This document shows positions 7,086-14,998 of a stretch of DNA of 29,909 nucleotides, one piece after another. Every line of letters starts with the position of its first letter. Within the stretch, counting starts at the first letter, position 1. This DNA is from a virus, in IMG/VR virus record IMGVR_UViG_3300030099_006105, positions 1 to 29,909 of that record. One strand, 5' to 3'. Under the pieces are notes generated by a model, which searched no databases, had not been told where the DNA came from, and saw nothing but the letters and a program-made list of their open reading frames with translations. Both the position numbers and the translations under genes were made by a program.

Positions 7086-7328
7086 CTATTTATCACCCAG
7101 CGATGTCTCGGTAATCACATCGTCAATAACGAGGGAAAGGTTGAGCTGATTGTCATCAGGGATGTCAATGCGCTCTCCAATGGAATGAGCCAGTGCGCTC
7201 CGAACGTGGTAAAAAGTAGACAGAGCAGACTTGCTCACTTTTATTTGCTCGTTAGCCTGGCCAATCATGTCGTTGAGATTATCGATCTCTTTGCGGACGA
7301 CCCCAGCGTCAAAGTTTGGATCACTCAT
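7086..7328 (-). CDS. Unknown 80-residue helical protein
   Basis: Not recognised. Start ATG 7328 shares a base with the stop of the upstream 216-residue gene (TAATG); a longer in-frame start is less likely. The middle (VRKEIDNLNDMIGQANEQIK) is a predicted coiled-coil helix, and the C-terminus is acidic with DIPDDNQLNLSLVIDDV. It has no membrane segment or catalytic motif. It is co-transcribed with replication genes and lies just upstream of the structured polymerase leader, so a small accessory role in replication is plausible but only by position. Confidence 0.6.
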   Translation of the reverse strand: MSDPNFDAGVVRKEIDNLNDMIGQANEQIKVSKSALSTFYHVRSALAHSIGERIDIPDDNQLNLSLVIDDVITETSLGDK

Positions 7329-7978
7329 TAAATAACAAACTTTGTAGCCCAATCCCGCTCGGCTTCAGTGGTTCTACTGGTGCTATTTGAAAGCATCGGT
7401 TCAAACCATGTGTTCATACCTGCGGTTTTCTCCATCGTAGTGATAGACCAATTCACCCAGAATAAGGGTAAAGTTGGGTTACATTGCAAGAACGTCGCGA
7501 GTTTTTTGAAGACAAATCTATACGCTCCTTTTTGCACGTAGATTTTACCGATTGCGTAGTTCTTACCTCCAACGATGTGGGGGTAGGCTTCATCGGCTGT
7601 TTCAGACTCTTCGGGCTGCGGAAAACCCAACACGACTTCTGCAAACTCCAAGATCTTAAACTTAGAATTCTTTTGCAGCGTATCCTTATCGGCCTCATTG
7701 TATGCTCTTTGAGCATCGCCCTCACCAAAAGGAACGTCTTCGACCCACCCTTTCATGGTGTTGATTGGGATACAGCTTATTTTCTGACCGGGATCAGCAA
7801 GCACGAATTGCTTGTCGATTACCAATGACCCAAAAGGGGCATCGATGTTTGAGGTTTTCTGCACGACGTTAAGTCTTGGTATTTCCAAGTCGCCTGCATC
7901 GACCATCATGTTTTGCTGCAACTGGGCAACAATTGCTTTCTGTGTCTTACTGATTTTAGCTAGCTTAGTACTACTCAT
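7328..7978 (-). CDS. Unknown 216-residue protein of the replication block
   Basis: Not recognised with confidence. I start at ATG 7978, which has purine-rich GAGAAATAAG before it; the ORF stays open to a TTG at 8014, but that would read through a tandem repeat. The N-terminal 30 residues are basic and helical (KLAKISKTQKAIVAQLQQN), followed by a beta-rich, mixed region with DLEIPRLNVVQK, CIPINTMKGWVEDV and YRFVFKKLATFL, and an aromatic FWVNW. A single-stranded DNA-binding or recombination-mediator role would fit between nuclease and polymerase genes, and no other SSB is visible in the window, but no OB-fold signature or acidic tail can be claimed. Confidence 0.65.
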   Translation of the reverse strand: MSSTKLAKISKTQKAIVAQLQQNMMVDAGDLEIPRLNVVQKTSNIDAPFGSLVIDKQFVLADPGQKISCIPINTMKGWVEDVPFGEGDAQRAYNEADKDTLQKNSKFKILEFAEVVLGFPQPEESETADEAYPHIVGGKNYAIGKIYVQKGAYRFVFKKLATFLQCNPTLPLFWVNWSITTMEKTAGMNTWFEPMLSNSTSRTTEAERDWATKFVI

Positions 7979-7982
7979 CTTA

Positions 7983-8010
7983 TTTCTCTGTTCTATTTTC
8001 TCTGTTCTAT
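7983..8010. repeat. Perfect 14-bp tandem duplication upstream of the 216-residue gene
   Basis: Two identical copies of TTTCTCTGTTCTAT lie head to tail at 7983-7996 and 7997-8010. They fill the gap between the stop of the Fe-S nuclease gene and ATG 7978. In coding sense each copy carries CAGAGAAA, so the purine-rich translation signal is duplicated. Confidence 0.85.
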
Positions 8011-9125
8011 CCAAGAGTAAATCTTGGATTTGAGGTTTCGATAATGCCTTGGCTTTTTAAGTCGTCAAGAAATTCGTCAGAAATTTTCTTCTTGCTTCCT
8101 TTTTCAGCGTTTGCTGCCGCTTCTTTTGACAGCTTTCCAAGGGGTATGCTGGCGAGTCCTAAGATAGTTTCTAGGCTCATGCCATAGCTTTCGGCTACTT
8201 TCAGCATCGCTTCATTATTCGAAATTTTTCTAGGAGAGCCCATACTTTTGAGTTTCAAGGTGGGAAACTCCACGCCCTCTTGCGCCATTTCAATGGCTCT
8301 TTTTTTAAGTCTCTGTGACCAGTTTGATACGATCTTAGCAATCACCCACAGTTGTTCGACAATCTCAGGATTGTCCGTGTTATCGAAGTCCACCTCGGGA
8401 AGGTCTGGATTTATTTTCTTGGCGACTGAGATGACTAGATACCCAAGTGCGGGACAAGTTTCTTCGTGTTTGCAGAACCTGCAATTGACTGTGGGAAATA
8501 AGTCGGAAGGGTCCTGTTCACCCAGTTTCCATCGAGGACGTATTTTCTCTCCATCCTTAATGATTTTGGACAGCTGGGCTACGAGACCCGGCAAGTCGTC
8601 TCTATGAAACTTGTGCGATAGCACCTCGTTCCTCACAGGAACATAGAAAACAAAGGTGATCTCTGTAATGTCAGGATACTTTTGAAAAGCCCCTACTGTG
8701 TATGCTTGAGCCTGCCTATTAATATCTGGTGAGTCTATGACTGAGATACCGGTTTTGTAGTCCCCAAGAACGGCGGTCTGGTTGTCGAAGATACTCAACC
8801 GGTCACAGGTTCCCCAAGTTTCGGTTCCTGTCAGCTCTACGTTAAGTTGAATCTCTTTTAAGTCTTCCAAGACCGTAACTCCTTGATCCGTAAACTCTTT
8901 CAGGAATCCGGATTCCTGAACCATAATCTGGTTGTAAATGTCTACCTCTTCCTCGCTTTCGAGGTTTGAAGGATCTTCGATTTCTAAAGCTTCGTGGATC
9001 CGGGTTCCTTTTTCAGCCGCCGCGCTAGTTCCACTGCGACCTTCATAGCCAGGACATCCGGCTACATATTTAAGGGACGACGGACTGAATTCCGCGTGAT
9101 CGCGGTCAGAGTGACTGTCAGGCAT
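8007..9125 (-). CDS. PD-(D/E)XK exonuclease with Fe-S cysteine set (RecB/Cas4/AddB-like)
   Basis: A 372-residue RecB-family nuclease. The catalytic core is visible: His44 in EKGTRIHEALE, Asp108 in WGTCDRLSIF, and Asp122 with Lys124 in GDYKTG, followed by RQAQAYTVG, the Q-x3-Y type helix of this group. Four cysteines, Cys24 in VAGCPGYEG and Cys215, Cys218 and Cys224 in NCRFCKHEETC, match the C-Xn-C-X2-C-X5-C pattern that binds a 4Fe-4S cluster in AddB, Cas4 and Dna2 nucleases. It should process DNA ends during recombination or replication. The C-terminal 140 residues are helical and charged and match nothing I know. It lies 8 bases after the RuvC-like gene, with AAGG about 7 bases before the ATG. 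Confidence 0.85.
   Translation of the reverse strand: MPDSHSDRDHAEFSPSSLKYVAGCPGYEGRSGTSAAAEKGTRIHEALEIEDPSNLESEEEVDIYNQIMVQESGFLKEFTDQGVTVLEDLKEIQLNVELTGTETWGTCDRLSIFDNQTAVLGDYKTGISVIDSPDINRQAQAYTVGAFQKYPDITEITFVFYVPVRNEVLSHKFHRDDLPGLVAQLSKIIKDGEKIRPRWKLGEQDPSDLFPTVNCRFCKHEETCPALGYLVISVAKKINPDLPEVDFDNTDNPEIVEQLWVIAKIVSNWSQRLKKRAIEMAQEGVEFPTLKLKSMGSPRKISNNEAMLKVAESYGMSLETILGLASIPLGKLSKEAAANAEKGSKKKISDEFLDDLKSQGIIETSNPRFTLG
8899..8920. repeat. 22-bp perfect palindrome inside the nuclease gene
   Basis: Arms TTCAGGAATCC and GGATTCCTGAA meet with no spacer. It lies in coding sequence, over the residues Gln-Glu-Ser-Gly-Phe-Leu, and shares ATCCGGATTCCT with a site near 5806-5817 in the polymerase gene. 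It may be a chance product of coding constraint or a protein-binding site. Confidence 0.75.
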
Positions 9126-9133
9126 AGCGGGCC

Positions 9134-9625
9134 TTATAGATTTTTGTTAGCCTTTGTCAAATAATATCGGGCTATCAAGAACGCATCGATCATCCCGTCG
9201 TGCGGTGTCCGGCAGCGTTTGTTTTTAAGCCAGTTTTCCTGTGGCGCTAATCTTTCAGCGGTGTTGAGGGCTGCGATTTTAGTCATACCCTTGGAGGTCC
9301 TACCGAGCATTTCTTTTTGCCATTTATGGACAGAGATCCTGTTATGCGCCCAGCCTTTGACCTCGGCCATACCCAACAGTTTTCCAAAACTAAGTGCCAT
9401 CGAGCGAACTGCCTGTGAACTTTTGGCGTGTGCCAAGGGCTCCTCGATAGCTAGCGTAAACCGAGAATCAAACTGCGTTAGCCAGTTAGAAATAGAATGA
9501 ATGCAGACCTCTTTCTTTTTGGATCGCTGAAGTGTTGGCATCGCAATCTTGTCTATGATTACACCATTGAAATCGGAGATTGCACAAAGACCTCCAGCCA
9601 ACCCGTTATCAATTCCAATGATCAT
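9134..9625 (-). CDS. RuvC-like Holliday junction resolvase
   Basis: A 163-residue RNase H-fold nuclease. Candidate acidic metal ligands are spaced as in RuvC: Asp6 in IIGIDNGLAGG, Glu61/Glu62 in LAIEEP, and Asp143 and Asp147 in HDGMIDAFLIA. The central segment (VHKWQKEMLG) and a basic stretch (KNKRCRTPHDG) also fit phage RuvC-like proteins. It should cut four-way or branched DNA, either in recombination or to clear branches before packaging. I chose ATG 9625, which overlaps the upstream stop as ATGA and sits just before the first strand; an ATG at 9643 would add six residues. It stands between unknown small genes and the Fe-S nuclease, suggesting that the two nucleases act in one pathway. Confidence 0.85.
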   Translation of the reverse strand: MIIGIDNGLAGGLCAISDFNGVIIDKIAMPTLQRSKKKEVCIHSISNWLTQFDSRFTLAIEEPLAHAKSSQAVRSMALSFGKLLGMAEVKGWAHNRISVHKWQKEMLGRTSKGMTKIAALNTAERLAPQENWLKNKRCRTPHDGMIDAFLIARYYLTKANKNL

Positions 9626-9870
9626 TGAACATGCTTCAAGCAAGAAGGAGCGAGAATTAAACCGTCACCAACATCAGGAGTAAAAAGAACAGAATTCTTA
9701 GCTAGCCCCTGAATAAAAAATATTTCTTTAGACGTTTTAGGAGTTACTCGATAGTAGACACCGAACAATTGTTTTCGATAAAAAGTAAAATCGTTTTTAC
9801 TTTTGTTGTCTTCTCTGATCAAGACGGTAGGATTAATTTCTACCTCCCTGTCCTTGAAAATAGAGTCCAT
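9622..9870 (-). CDS. Unknown 82-residue protein
   Basis: Not recognised. Start ATG 9870 shares the A of the upstream TGA (TGATG); a GTG directly before it is the alternative. The protein has a charged N-terminus, a likely strand-turn-strand middle (KQLFGVYYRVTPKT), a hydrophobic stretch EIFFIQGLA, and a Cys near the C-terminus. No motif gives a function. It overlaps the RuvC-like gene by 4 bases, so it belongs to the same leftward transcript. Confidence 0.6.
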   Translation of the reverse strand: MDSIFKDREVEINPTVLIREDNKSKNDFTFYRKQLFGVYYRVTPKTSKEIFFIQGLAKNSVLFTPDVGDGLILAPSCLKHVQ

Positions 9871-10253
9871 CACTCAATCGAACTTGAATCTAAAAAACAA
9901 GGAGTCTCTGGACCGAGGTTGCACGATTTCAATTGATCCAGAGCTAGTTCAGCTTCTGTAGAGTTAAGACCATGCTTAGTCTGTAGAATGGACAATGTTC
10001 CTGAAGTCGAGTAACAAGCAACAGGGGGCTTGGTCGCGTGTTCTACAATCCCAAGGAAGGCGTCGCGCAGCTCACTGTATAAAATTACCCCCTTAGGGCC
10101 TGCGGTAGATTTACCTGTGGAGTATTTTTTTGTTTCTGTGAACTCCATATACACAGGATTTTCCTGCCTAAAAATATACGGGTCATTGTCCGGATCGTAG
10201 TGGGATCCATCAAATTCTGGGGCTCCTGAATCAAAATTAAAAAAGTAGCTCAT
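9870..10253 (-). CDS. Unknown 127-residue protein
   Basis: Not recognised. The N-terminal third is acidic and aromatic (EFDGSHYDPDNDPYIFRQE), the middle has a basic KKYSTGKSTAGPKGVILY, and the C-terminal half looks helical (LNSTEAELALDQLKSC). The GKST string resembles a P-loop fragment, but the rest of an NTPase fold is absent, so I do not call it one. The start shares a base with the terS stop (TAATG at 10253), so translation is probably coupled to terS. Confidence 0.62.
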   Translation of the reverse strand: MSYFFNFDSGAPEFDGSHYDPDNDPYIFRQENPVYMEFTETKKYSTGKSTAGPKGVILYSELRDAFLGIVEHATKPPVACYSTSGTLSILQTKHGLNSTEAELALDQLKSCNLGPETPCFLDSSSIE

Positions 10254-10816
10254 TATTCAACGTCAATAATAGGTTTTACTGCGCCACCTCCCCTGTCTGC
10301 TTTCGTGTTGTTAAGAATAGAAATATCGATCTGCATCTTCGCGGGCGCTCCACTCTTGGAATTCAGACCCAGATTACGCCGCACGATCTGATCTAACTCA
10401 GAAAGCTCCCGCACGGTCTTAGGGGGGCGGAGGTTTTTGACTCCATCCCGCATAAGTTTAATGCCCGTAGCCGCAATATAGTGCTGATACTTTTCGGCCG
10501 GAGATGCTTGGCTTGCGGCGATGTCTATAATCGAAGCATCTTCTCTTTGCCTCTCGTCGTGCTGCGCTCTTTTAATCGCCTCGTCGGTAGTGTTCTCCAA
10601 GTGCGCTTCGATGGCGTCGGTTTCCTCAGATACTTCCTGTATAGGATTTGGTTGCAGCCCGTTTTTCTTTGCAGGCATCCCCATCTTTTTAAACCACCGC
10701 CGCACCGTTCCCGGATGGACTCCCAGTTCTTTAGCAATCGAAACGGTCTTCCAGTTGTCTTTATACATAGCAAGGGCTCTATGTTGCAAGCTATCGGGTT
10801 TAGGTTTGTCAGACAC
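10253..10816 (-). CDS. terS: Terminase small subunit, HTH DNA-binding
   Basis: A 187-residue protein starting at GTG 10816, with AAGAAAA just before it. Residues about 12-45 form a helix-turn-helix (ALAMYKDNWKTVSIAKELGV, then HPGTVRRWFKKMG), the domain by which small terminase subunits bind the packaging start site. An acidic linker and a helical core (about 95-150, with ELSELDQIVRRNLGL) follow, as in the oligomerisation region of TerS proteins. It neighbours the large subunit but on the opposite strand, head to head, heading the leftward replication block. A simple HTH regulator is the alternative. Length, the helical core and the adjacent terL make TerS the better call. Confidence 0.75.
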   Translation of the reverse strand: MSDKPKPDSLQHRALAMYKDNWKTVSIAKELGVHPGTVRRWFKKMGMPAKKNGLQPNPIQEVSEETDAIEAHLENTTDEAIKRAQHDERQREDASIIDIAASQASPAEKYQHYIAATGIKLMRDGVKNLRPPKTVRELSELDQIVRRNLGLNSKSGAPAKMQIDISILNNTKADRGGGAVKPIIDVE

Positions 10817-10845
10817 TTTTCTTAGGCGTAGGCTGTGAGTTTAGT
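10817..10845. other. 29-base divergent junction between terS and terL
   Basis: The two terminase genes start back to back here. The sequence is too short for two complete independent promoters, and no convincing -10/-35 pair can be read, so promoters must overlap the genes or lie inside them. The strand switch defines the boundary between the leftward replication block and the rightward structural block. The terL side has only GAG seven bases before ATG 10846. Confidence 0.5.
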
Positions 10846-12633
10846 ATGTCCGTTTCAAAGAAATCCATCAAGCAGATACTAGAACCGCACATCGATGCGG
10901 AGACTAAGAAGATGGACGTAGGTGGGTTAATGATACCACCTACGAGTGCGTTAACTGGCTTGCTTTATGGTTTTGCACACCATGAAAATTTACGTGCGAA
11001 GGAATACTACTTTTGGCGCATTTGTGACGAGCTATGGAACCATGATGAATTGCCGGAACCTTTGATGGTTCGTCATCCTTGGGCGGAGCAAATGATTTGG
11101 GCTGCTTTGAATAACAAGTATTTAGCAATCGGGGGCAGCGCATCATCTGGTAAGAGTCACACTATGGCGGCATGGGGTATTGTTAATTGGCTGTCCCAGC
11201 CCAAAGACACACTAGTCTTGATGACTTCGACTACCTTACGGGAAGCCCGTAAAAGGATTTGGGGTTCTGTCATGTCTTTACTGTCAGTGGTTGAGGGTGC
11301 CCCGATCAAGATTCGGGATTCAATCGGATCGGCTGCGTATGTTTCTGAAAAGGGGACTTTGATAGAGCGTGCTGGCCTATCGTTGATCGCGTCCGAGCGG
11401 TCTAAGACACGCGAGGCTGTGGGCAAGCTGATCGGTATTAAAGCTCGTAGGACGCTGCTCATTGCGGACGAGCTATCTGAGTTGTCAGAAAGTATTCTGC
11501 AAGCTGGATTGACCAACCTGTCAAAGAACCCTGAGTTTCAGCTCATAGGCATGAGCAACCCCAACAGCAGGTTTGATGCTTTTGGAGTGTGGTCCGAACC
11601 TATTAATGGGTGGGACTCAGTGGACACAAACAATCAAGACGACTGGACAACTAAATGGGGCGGGGACTACATCCGATTAGATGGAGAAAGATCCCCCAAC
11701 ATACTGGCCGGAGAGGTCTTGTATCCGTGGTTACCTACAGAAGAAAAGATTAATGAGGACAAGGCGTTGCTAGGGCCTGAGTCCCGAGGCTACATGCGGA
11801 TGGTTCGAGCTGTTTTCTTCGACAGCGATGAGACCCAAGGCATATACGGAGAAAACGAGCTAACCATAAGTAAGGCTATGAGCCAGGTATCGTGGAAAGG
11901 GCAACCAATCTATTTGGCTGGTATTGACCCCGCCTTTACCAACGGCGGTGACCGAACCATTTTGTTCACGGCGGCTGTTGGATACGACTCGACGGGGCAA
12001 TTTGTAATCGAGTTTGGGGAGTCGATACATCTTAACGATGATGCGTCGAACAAGGCTGTTCCTCGCACATATCAAATAGTGAGACAAATCAAAGAGCACT
12101 GCACCAGAAGAAATATTTTACCTGAGAACGTGGCCGTAGATGCCACAGGAGCCGGAGCACCTTTTTGTGACGTATTGGCCGGTGAGTGGTCGGATCGATT
12201 TCTAAGGGTTAGCTTTGGTGGCAAAGCTAGTGACCGTCGTGTTAGTGCAAATAGCAAAGCAATTGGAGAAGAATTGTATGTTAATCGAGTCTCGGAGCTT
12301 TGGTTTGTAGGAAAAGAGCTGATGCGAACTCGTCAAGTATTTGGCATCAAGCACGATTTAGCCCAAGAAATTACCAGCAGAAACTACGATTTAGTCAAAA
12401 GCGGAACTCTTCGGGTCAAAATAGAGTCTAAACAAGAATTCAAATCCCGCTTTGGAAAAAGCCCTGATTTAGCAGACGCCGCGTTTCTGGCTTTGGATTT
12501 AGCTAGGCAACGTCTTGGGTTAGTCGCCGTGGATCCACCTAATGAAGCGGAGAAAAACAACCCGCGCCAACGCCGAACAATTAAATCTCTCAGGAGGGCC
12601 TTACAAAACAACGATGCGGTTTTGCTGGATTGA
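10846..12633 (+). CDS. terL: Terminase large subunit, ATPase and nuclease
   Basis: A 595-residue DNA-packaging motor. The ATPase domain has Walker A AIGGSASSGKSH near residues 93-105 and Walker B LLIADELSE (Asp208, Glu209). The C-terminal RNase H-like nuclease has Asp361 in LAGIDPAFTNGGD, Asp432 in VAVDATGAG, and Asp541/Asp544 in SPDLADAAFLAL, the acidic residues expected for metal-dependent cutting of concatemers. It docks on the portal and pumps DNA into the prohead. Length and architecture are those of full-length phage TerL proteins, with no intein or break. The next genes are not portal or capsid genes, which is unusual. Confidence 0.94.
   Translation: MSVSKKSIKQILEPHIDAETKKMDVGGLMIPPTSALTGLLYGFAHHENLRAKEYYFWRICDELWNHDELPEPLMVRHPWAEQMIWAALNNKYLAIGGSASSGKSHTMAAWGIVNWLSQPKDTLVLMTSTTLREARKRIWGSVMSLLSVVEGAPIKIRDSIGSAAYVSEKGTLIERAGLSLIASERSKTREAVGKLIGIKARRTLLIADELSELSESILQAGLTNLSKNPEFQLIGMSNPNSRFDAFGVWSEPINGWDSVDTNNQDDWTTKWGGDYIRLDGERSPNILAGEVLYPWLPTEEKINEDKALLGPESRGYMRMVRAVFFDSDETQGIYGENELTISKAMSQVSWKGQPIYLAGIDPAFTNGGDRTILFTAAVGYDSTGQFVIEFGESIHLNDDASNKAVPRTYQIVRQIKEHCTRRNILPENVAVDATGAGAPFCDVLAGEWSDRFLRVSFGGKASDRRVSANSKAIGEELYVNRVSELWFVGKELMRTRQVFGIKHDLAQEITSRNYDLVKSGTLRVKIESKQEFKSRFGKSPDLADAAFLALDLARQRLGLVAVDPPNEAEKNNPRQRRTIKSLRRALQNNDAVLLD
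10917..10944 (+). repeat. 9-bp inverted repeat in the early terL coding sequence
   Basis: CGTAGGTGG at 10917-10925 pairs perfectly with CCACCTACG at 10936-10944 across a 10-base A/T-rich loop, 72 bases after the terL ATG. It lies about 100 bases from the terS start. It could be an RNA hairpin affecting terL translation or a DNA site, since phage packaging sites often lie near terS. No further evidence is visible. Confidence 0.55.
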
Positions 12634-12673
12634 CTTCGACCCTTAAAAATTAGACACTTGCAATCTCTAAATC

Positions 12674-13999
12674 ATGGATCCTGAACAGCTAAAAAAGCTC
12701 CAAGAAGAAAGTAACGCTCTTGAAAAAGAGATTAGTGATTTTCAGAAAAAAATAGGACGGGGAAAAGCTACAAAGGCTCAACGAGAAAAGTTATTGGTGT
12801 TGCAAGCCCGACGTAACACAGCTTTAGAAAAGCAACAAAAAGCTTTAAATGAATTTTTTGGCGCGGATGACGAAGCCGACGCAGAAACCGTCGAGGAAAA
12901 TACAGGCGCAGCCCCGTACAGTGACGCAGCTCGAAAATATCTAGAGCAAGCAGGGGTGGATCTCCCAGAAAAGCCAGAACCTTCTTTTAAAGATCGTCTA
13001 GCCAGTTCACCAAAAAATAATCTGACGGGTCCTGATTTAGAGGACATTCAGAAGATAATAGCTGACGCTAGAAACGCTCGTACGGTTACGTCGCAAGATA
13101 CACCAAAACCGGCACCTTCAGAGGTAGTAGGTCCTATGGGAGCTGCTATGAGCATACCTGCGGGTCTTGCGAGTGGGGAACTTGAATTAGGCTCGGAAGT
13201 AGGTCCGACAACACGGACTGAAAGTAACTTACTCGATCCTGATGGAAATCCGGTCCTAAGCTCATCGGGAGAGCCGATGAAAACAGTTTCGTATGAAAAC
13301 CCAACTCGATCAACTGTTGTTAAATCTACTCCCGGTCTGGGAGCGGCTATAGCAAAAGGACTTCTTGAAAGAAAACAAAAGCAGTCTGACCTTCGTAAGG
13401 AGTTTGGCAAAGCGTTGCAAACAGGGCTAGAGAATCTCTCAGGGGACGCGCTGAAAGCTAATATGAGTGGCCTGAGAGAGGCTATGGTTAGCCAAGGTCT
13501 TGTGTCGGCTGAACAGTTCAATCGGACTGGCCGCCGCATGATGAAAAACCTCGAGGCTCAAAGATTTAAAGATTCTTTGACTGACCCAGCCCGTAGCGCA
13601 GTTACCAAAACGCCGGGTTTGGATAGACAGGAGGCCATGCAAGGAAGGGCATTCGGAACTTCTACAGCATTAGAGGGGTCTGTAGGAGGATTAGGAGACG
13701 CTAATCGCAGCTTAGAATCAGAAAAAGGAAGACTGAATAGAGCTGCTAGAGCCCTCAAGAGAGCCGGTAATAAAAAAGAAGCCGGAGAAGCACGGGCCGC
13801 AGCCGAAGCTATGGGCAGGCCAGGTATTCGCACTCAGGCGGCAAGGGCCGCAGAAAAAGCCGCTCGAGAGCAGCAAGAGAAACTCGAAGAAGAGAAACAA
13901 AAACAAATAGCGGCAATGGTGCAGGAGGGTAAGGATCGGTCTCAAAAGACCGTAAATAAAAACGCGACACCGGGAGCGGGTCGAGGAACTAGAATATAA
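12674..13999 (+). CDS. Unknown 441-residue coiled-coil protein, probable structural or scaffold-type
   Basis: Not recognised. The first 65 residues are a charged coiled coil (QLKKLQEESNALEKEISDFQ and on), followed by an acidic patch (ADDEADAETVEEN) and a long low-complexity middle rich in Pro, Ser, Thr and Gly (residues about 75-215). The C-terminus, from about residue 345, is helical and Ala/Arg/Lys/Glu-rich. It has no Cys and no catalytic motif. Position between terL and the giant virion-type gene, and long helices separated by disorder, suggest a scaffolding, head-internal or connector-associated protein, by inference. The 40-base leader after terL has no Shine-Dalgarno sequence before ATG 12674. 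Confidence 0.7.
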   Translation: MDPEQLKKLQEESNALEKEISDFQKKIGRGKATKAQREKLLVLQARRNTALEKQQKALNEFFGADDEADAETVEENTGAAPYSDAARKYLEQAGVDLPEKPEPSFKDRLASSPKNNLTGPDLEDIQKIIADARNARTVTSQDTPKPAPSEVVGPMGAAMSIPAGLASGELELGSEVGPTTRTESNLLDPDGNPVLSSSGEPMKTVSYENPTRSTVVKSTPGLGAAIAKGLLERKQKQSDLRKEFGKALQTGLENLSGDALKANMSGLREAMVSQGLVSAEQFNRTGRRMMKNLEAQRFKDSLTDPARSAVTKTPGLDRQEAMQGRAFGTSTALEGSVGGLGDANRSLESEKGRLNRAARALKRAGNKKEAGEARAAAEAMGRPGIRTQAARAAEKAAREQQEKLEEEKQKQIAAMVQEGKDRSQKTVNKNATPGAGRGTRI

Positions 14000-14005
14000 A
14001 GTAAG

Positions 14006-14998
14006 ATGGCCGAAGAATTTTCTTACTCAAATGATATTGCCCCGATCAAAGGGGACTTTTTTAACACTAGACCCTTGTCTAATCGCGAAAGTGATTTTAT
14101 CAGAAAAAGGTTTGGCGCTCAAAACGACAAGCTCGCAGAGGATGTAATTCAATTACAAACCGCGCGAACTAGAATGCGGTCAGCAGACCTTGCATACGAG
14201 GCCGGACTTTTAGATCTCGAAGAAAAAAAAGAACAGGCTAGAAGAAGAAGAGAAGAGATCGCTCAAATGGGAACTTTGTCCCAAGAGCTAATGAGTATTG
14301 TCGATGATCCTGAAAAAACTACTTTTCAAAAATCTCAGGAATTAGCGAGAAAGCAGATGGAAATAAATGCTCGAGGCGGTCTGACGACTACAGCTAGCCG
14401 GTCGTTGTTTGATGGCGCATTTAAAACTGTTTCGGCGCAGGCAAGTCAAGGCCGTCCTTCTTCGTTTACTTCTAACGCGGCTCAACAAGGAATGGTAGAC
14501 TACGTTACAGACGAGGCTTTGGCTGACGGAAACATTTCTCCGCAGGAACAGAGTGCCATTGACTATGCCGTTCGTGTTAGAGCTAAGAATGCCGAGGCGG
14601 CACAGAAGGCTCTAAAAGAAGAGCAAGGCGAGGACATGGCTAGGAACCAGTCTAATCAATCCAGATTTTTGGATAAAATCGCTGCCGATATTAAAGGTAT
14701 TTCTCCGTCTGAGATACCCGAAAGCGTTTCTTCTGATGATGATTTAATCGACGCGATCCGAGAAGGCAGCAAAGACATTCCAAAAGTATTTTCAGCAAAT
14801 CAAGTCGGGCAATTAAAAGCCTACGCTAAAATTGTATTTAAGGACGACCCTGCCGGACTTAGATTGGTAAATAGCGCGACAAGCGGCGAGCTAATTCAAG
14901 GTGCTATCTTGAACAAGATACGACGCCAGCAAGCTAAATTTTCATCCTCTACAGATTCCGCTCCTGTAAAAAGCGCGGGCCTCGGTTTTTTCGAGTAA
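14006..14998 (+). CDS. Unknown 330-residue helical protein, probable virion-associated
   Basis: Not recognised. The start lies six bases after the previous stop, within agtaagATG. Residues about 30-120 are helical and strongly charged (LDLEEKKEQARRRREEIAQM). A Gly/Thr/Ser segment (ARGGLTTTASRSLFDGAFK) follows, then further helices with acidic SSDDDLIDAIREGSKD. There is no Cys, membrane segment or enzyme motif. It is co-directional with the 441-residue gene before and the giant gene after, so the three probably form one late operon. If the giant protein is packaged or ejected, this protein is a candidate partner; that is inference from order alone. Confidence 0.7.
   Translation: MAEEFSYSNDIAPIKGDFFNTRPLSNRESDFIRKRFGAQNDKLAEDVIQLQTARTRMRSADLAYEAGLLDLEEKKEQARRRREEIAQMGTLSQELMSIVDDPEKTTFQKSQELARKQMEINARGGLTTTASRSLFDGAFKTVSAQASQGRPSSFTSNAAQQGMVDYVTDEALADGNISPQEQSAIDYAVRVRAKNAEAAQKALKEEQGEDMARNQSNQSRFLDKIAADIKGISPSEIPESVSSDDDLIDAIREGSKDIPKVFSANQVGQLKAYAKIVFKDDPAGLRLVNSATSGELIQGAILNKIRRQQAKFSSSTDSAPVKSAGLGFFE

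Noticed and set aside
9870-10253. P-loop NTPase in the 127-residue protein because of GKST
   Set aside because: The string is in a short basic loop without the preceding strand, Walker B or other NTPase features.
13048-13539. 163-codon minus-strand frame opposite the 441-residue gene
   Set aside because: It is antisense to a co-directional late gene, with Ser/Pro/Arg composition expected of a shadow.
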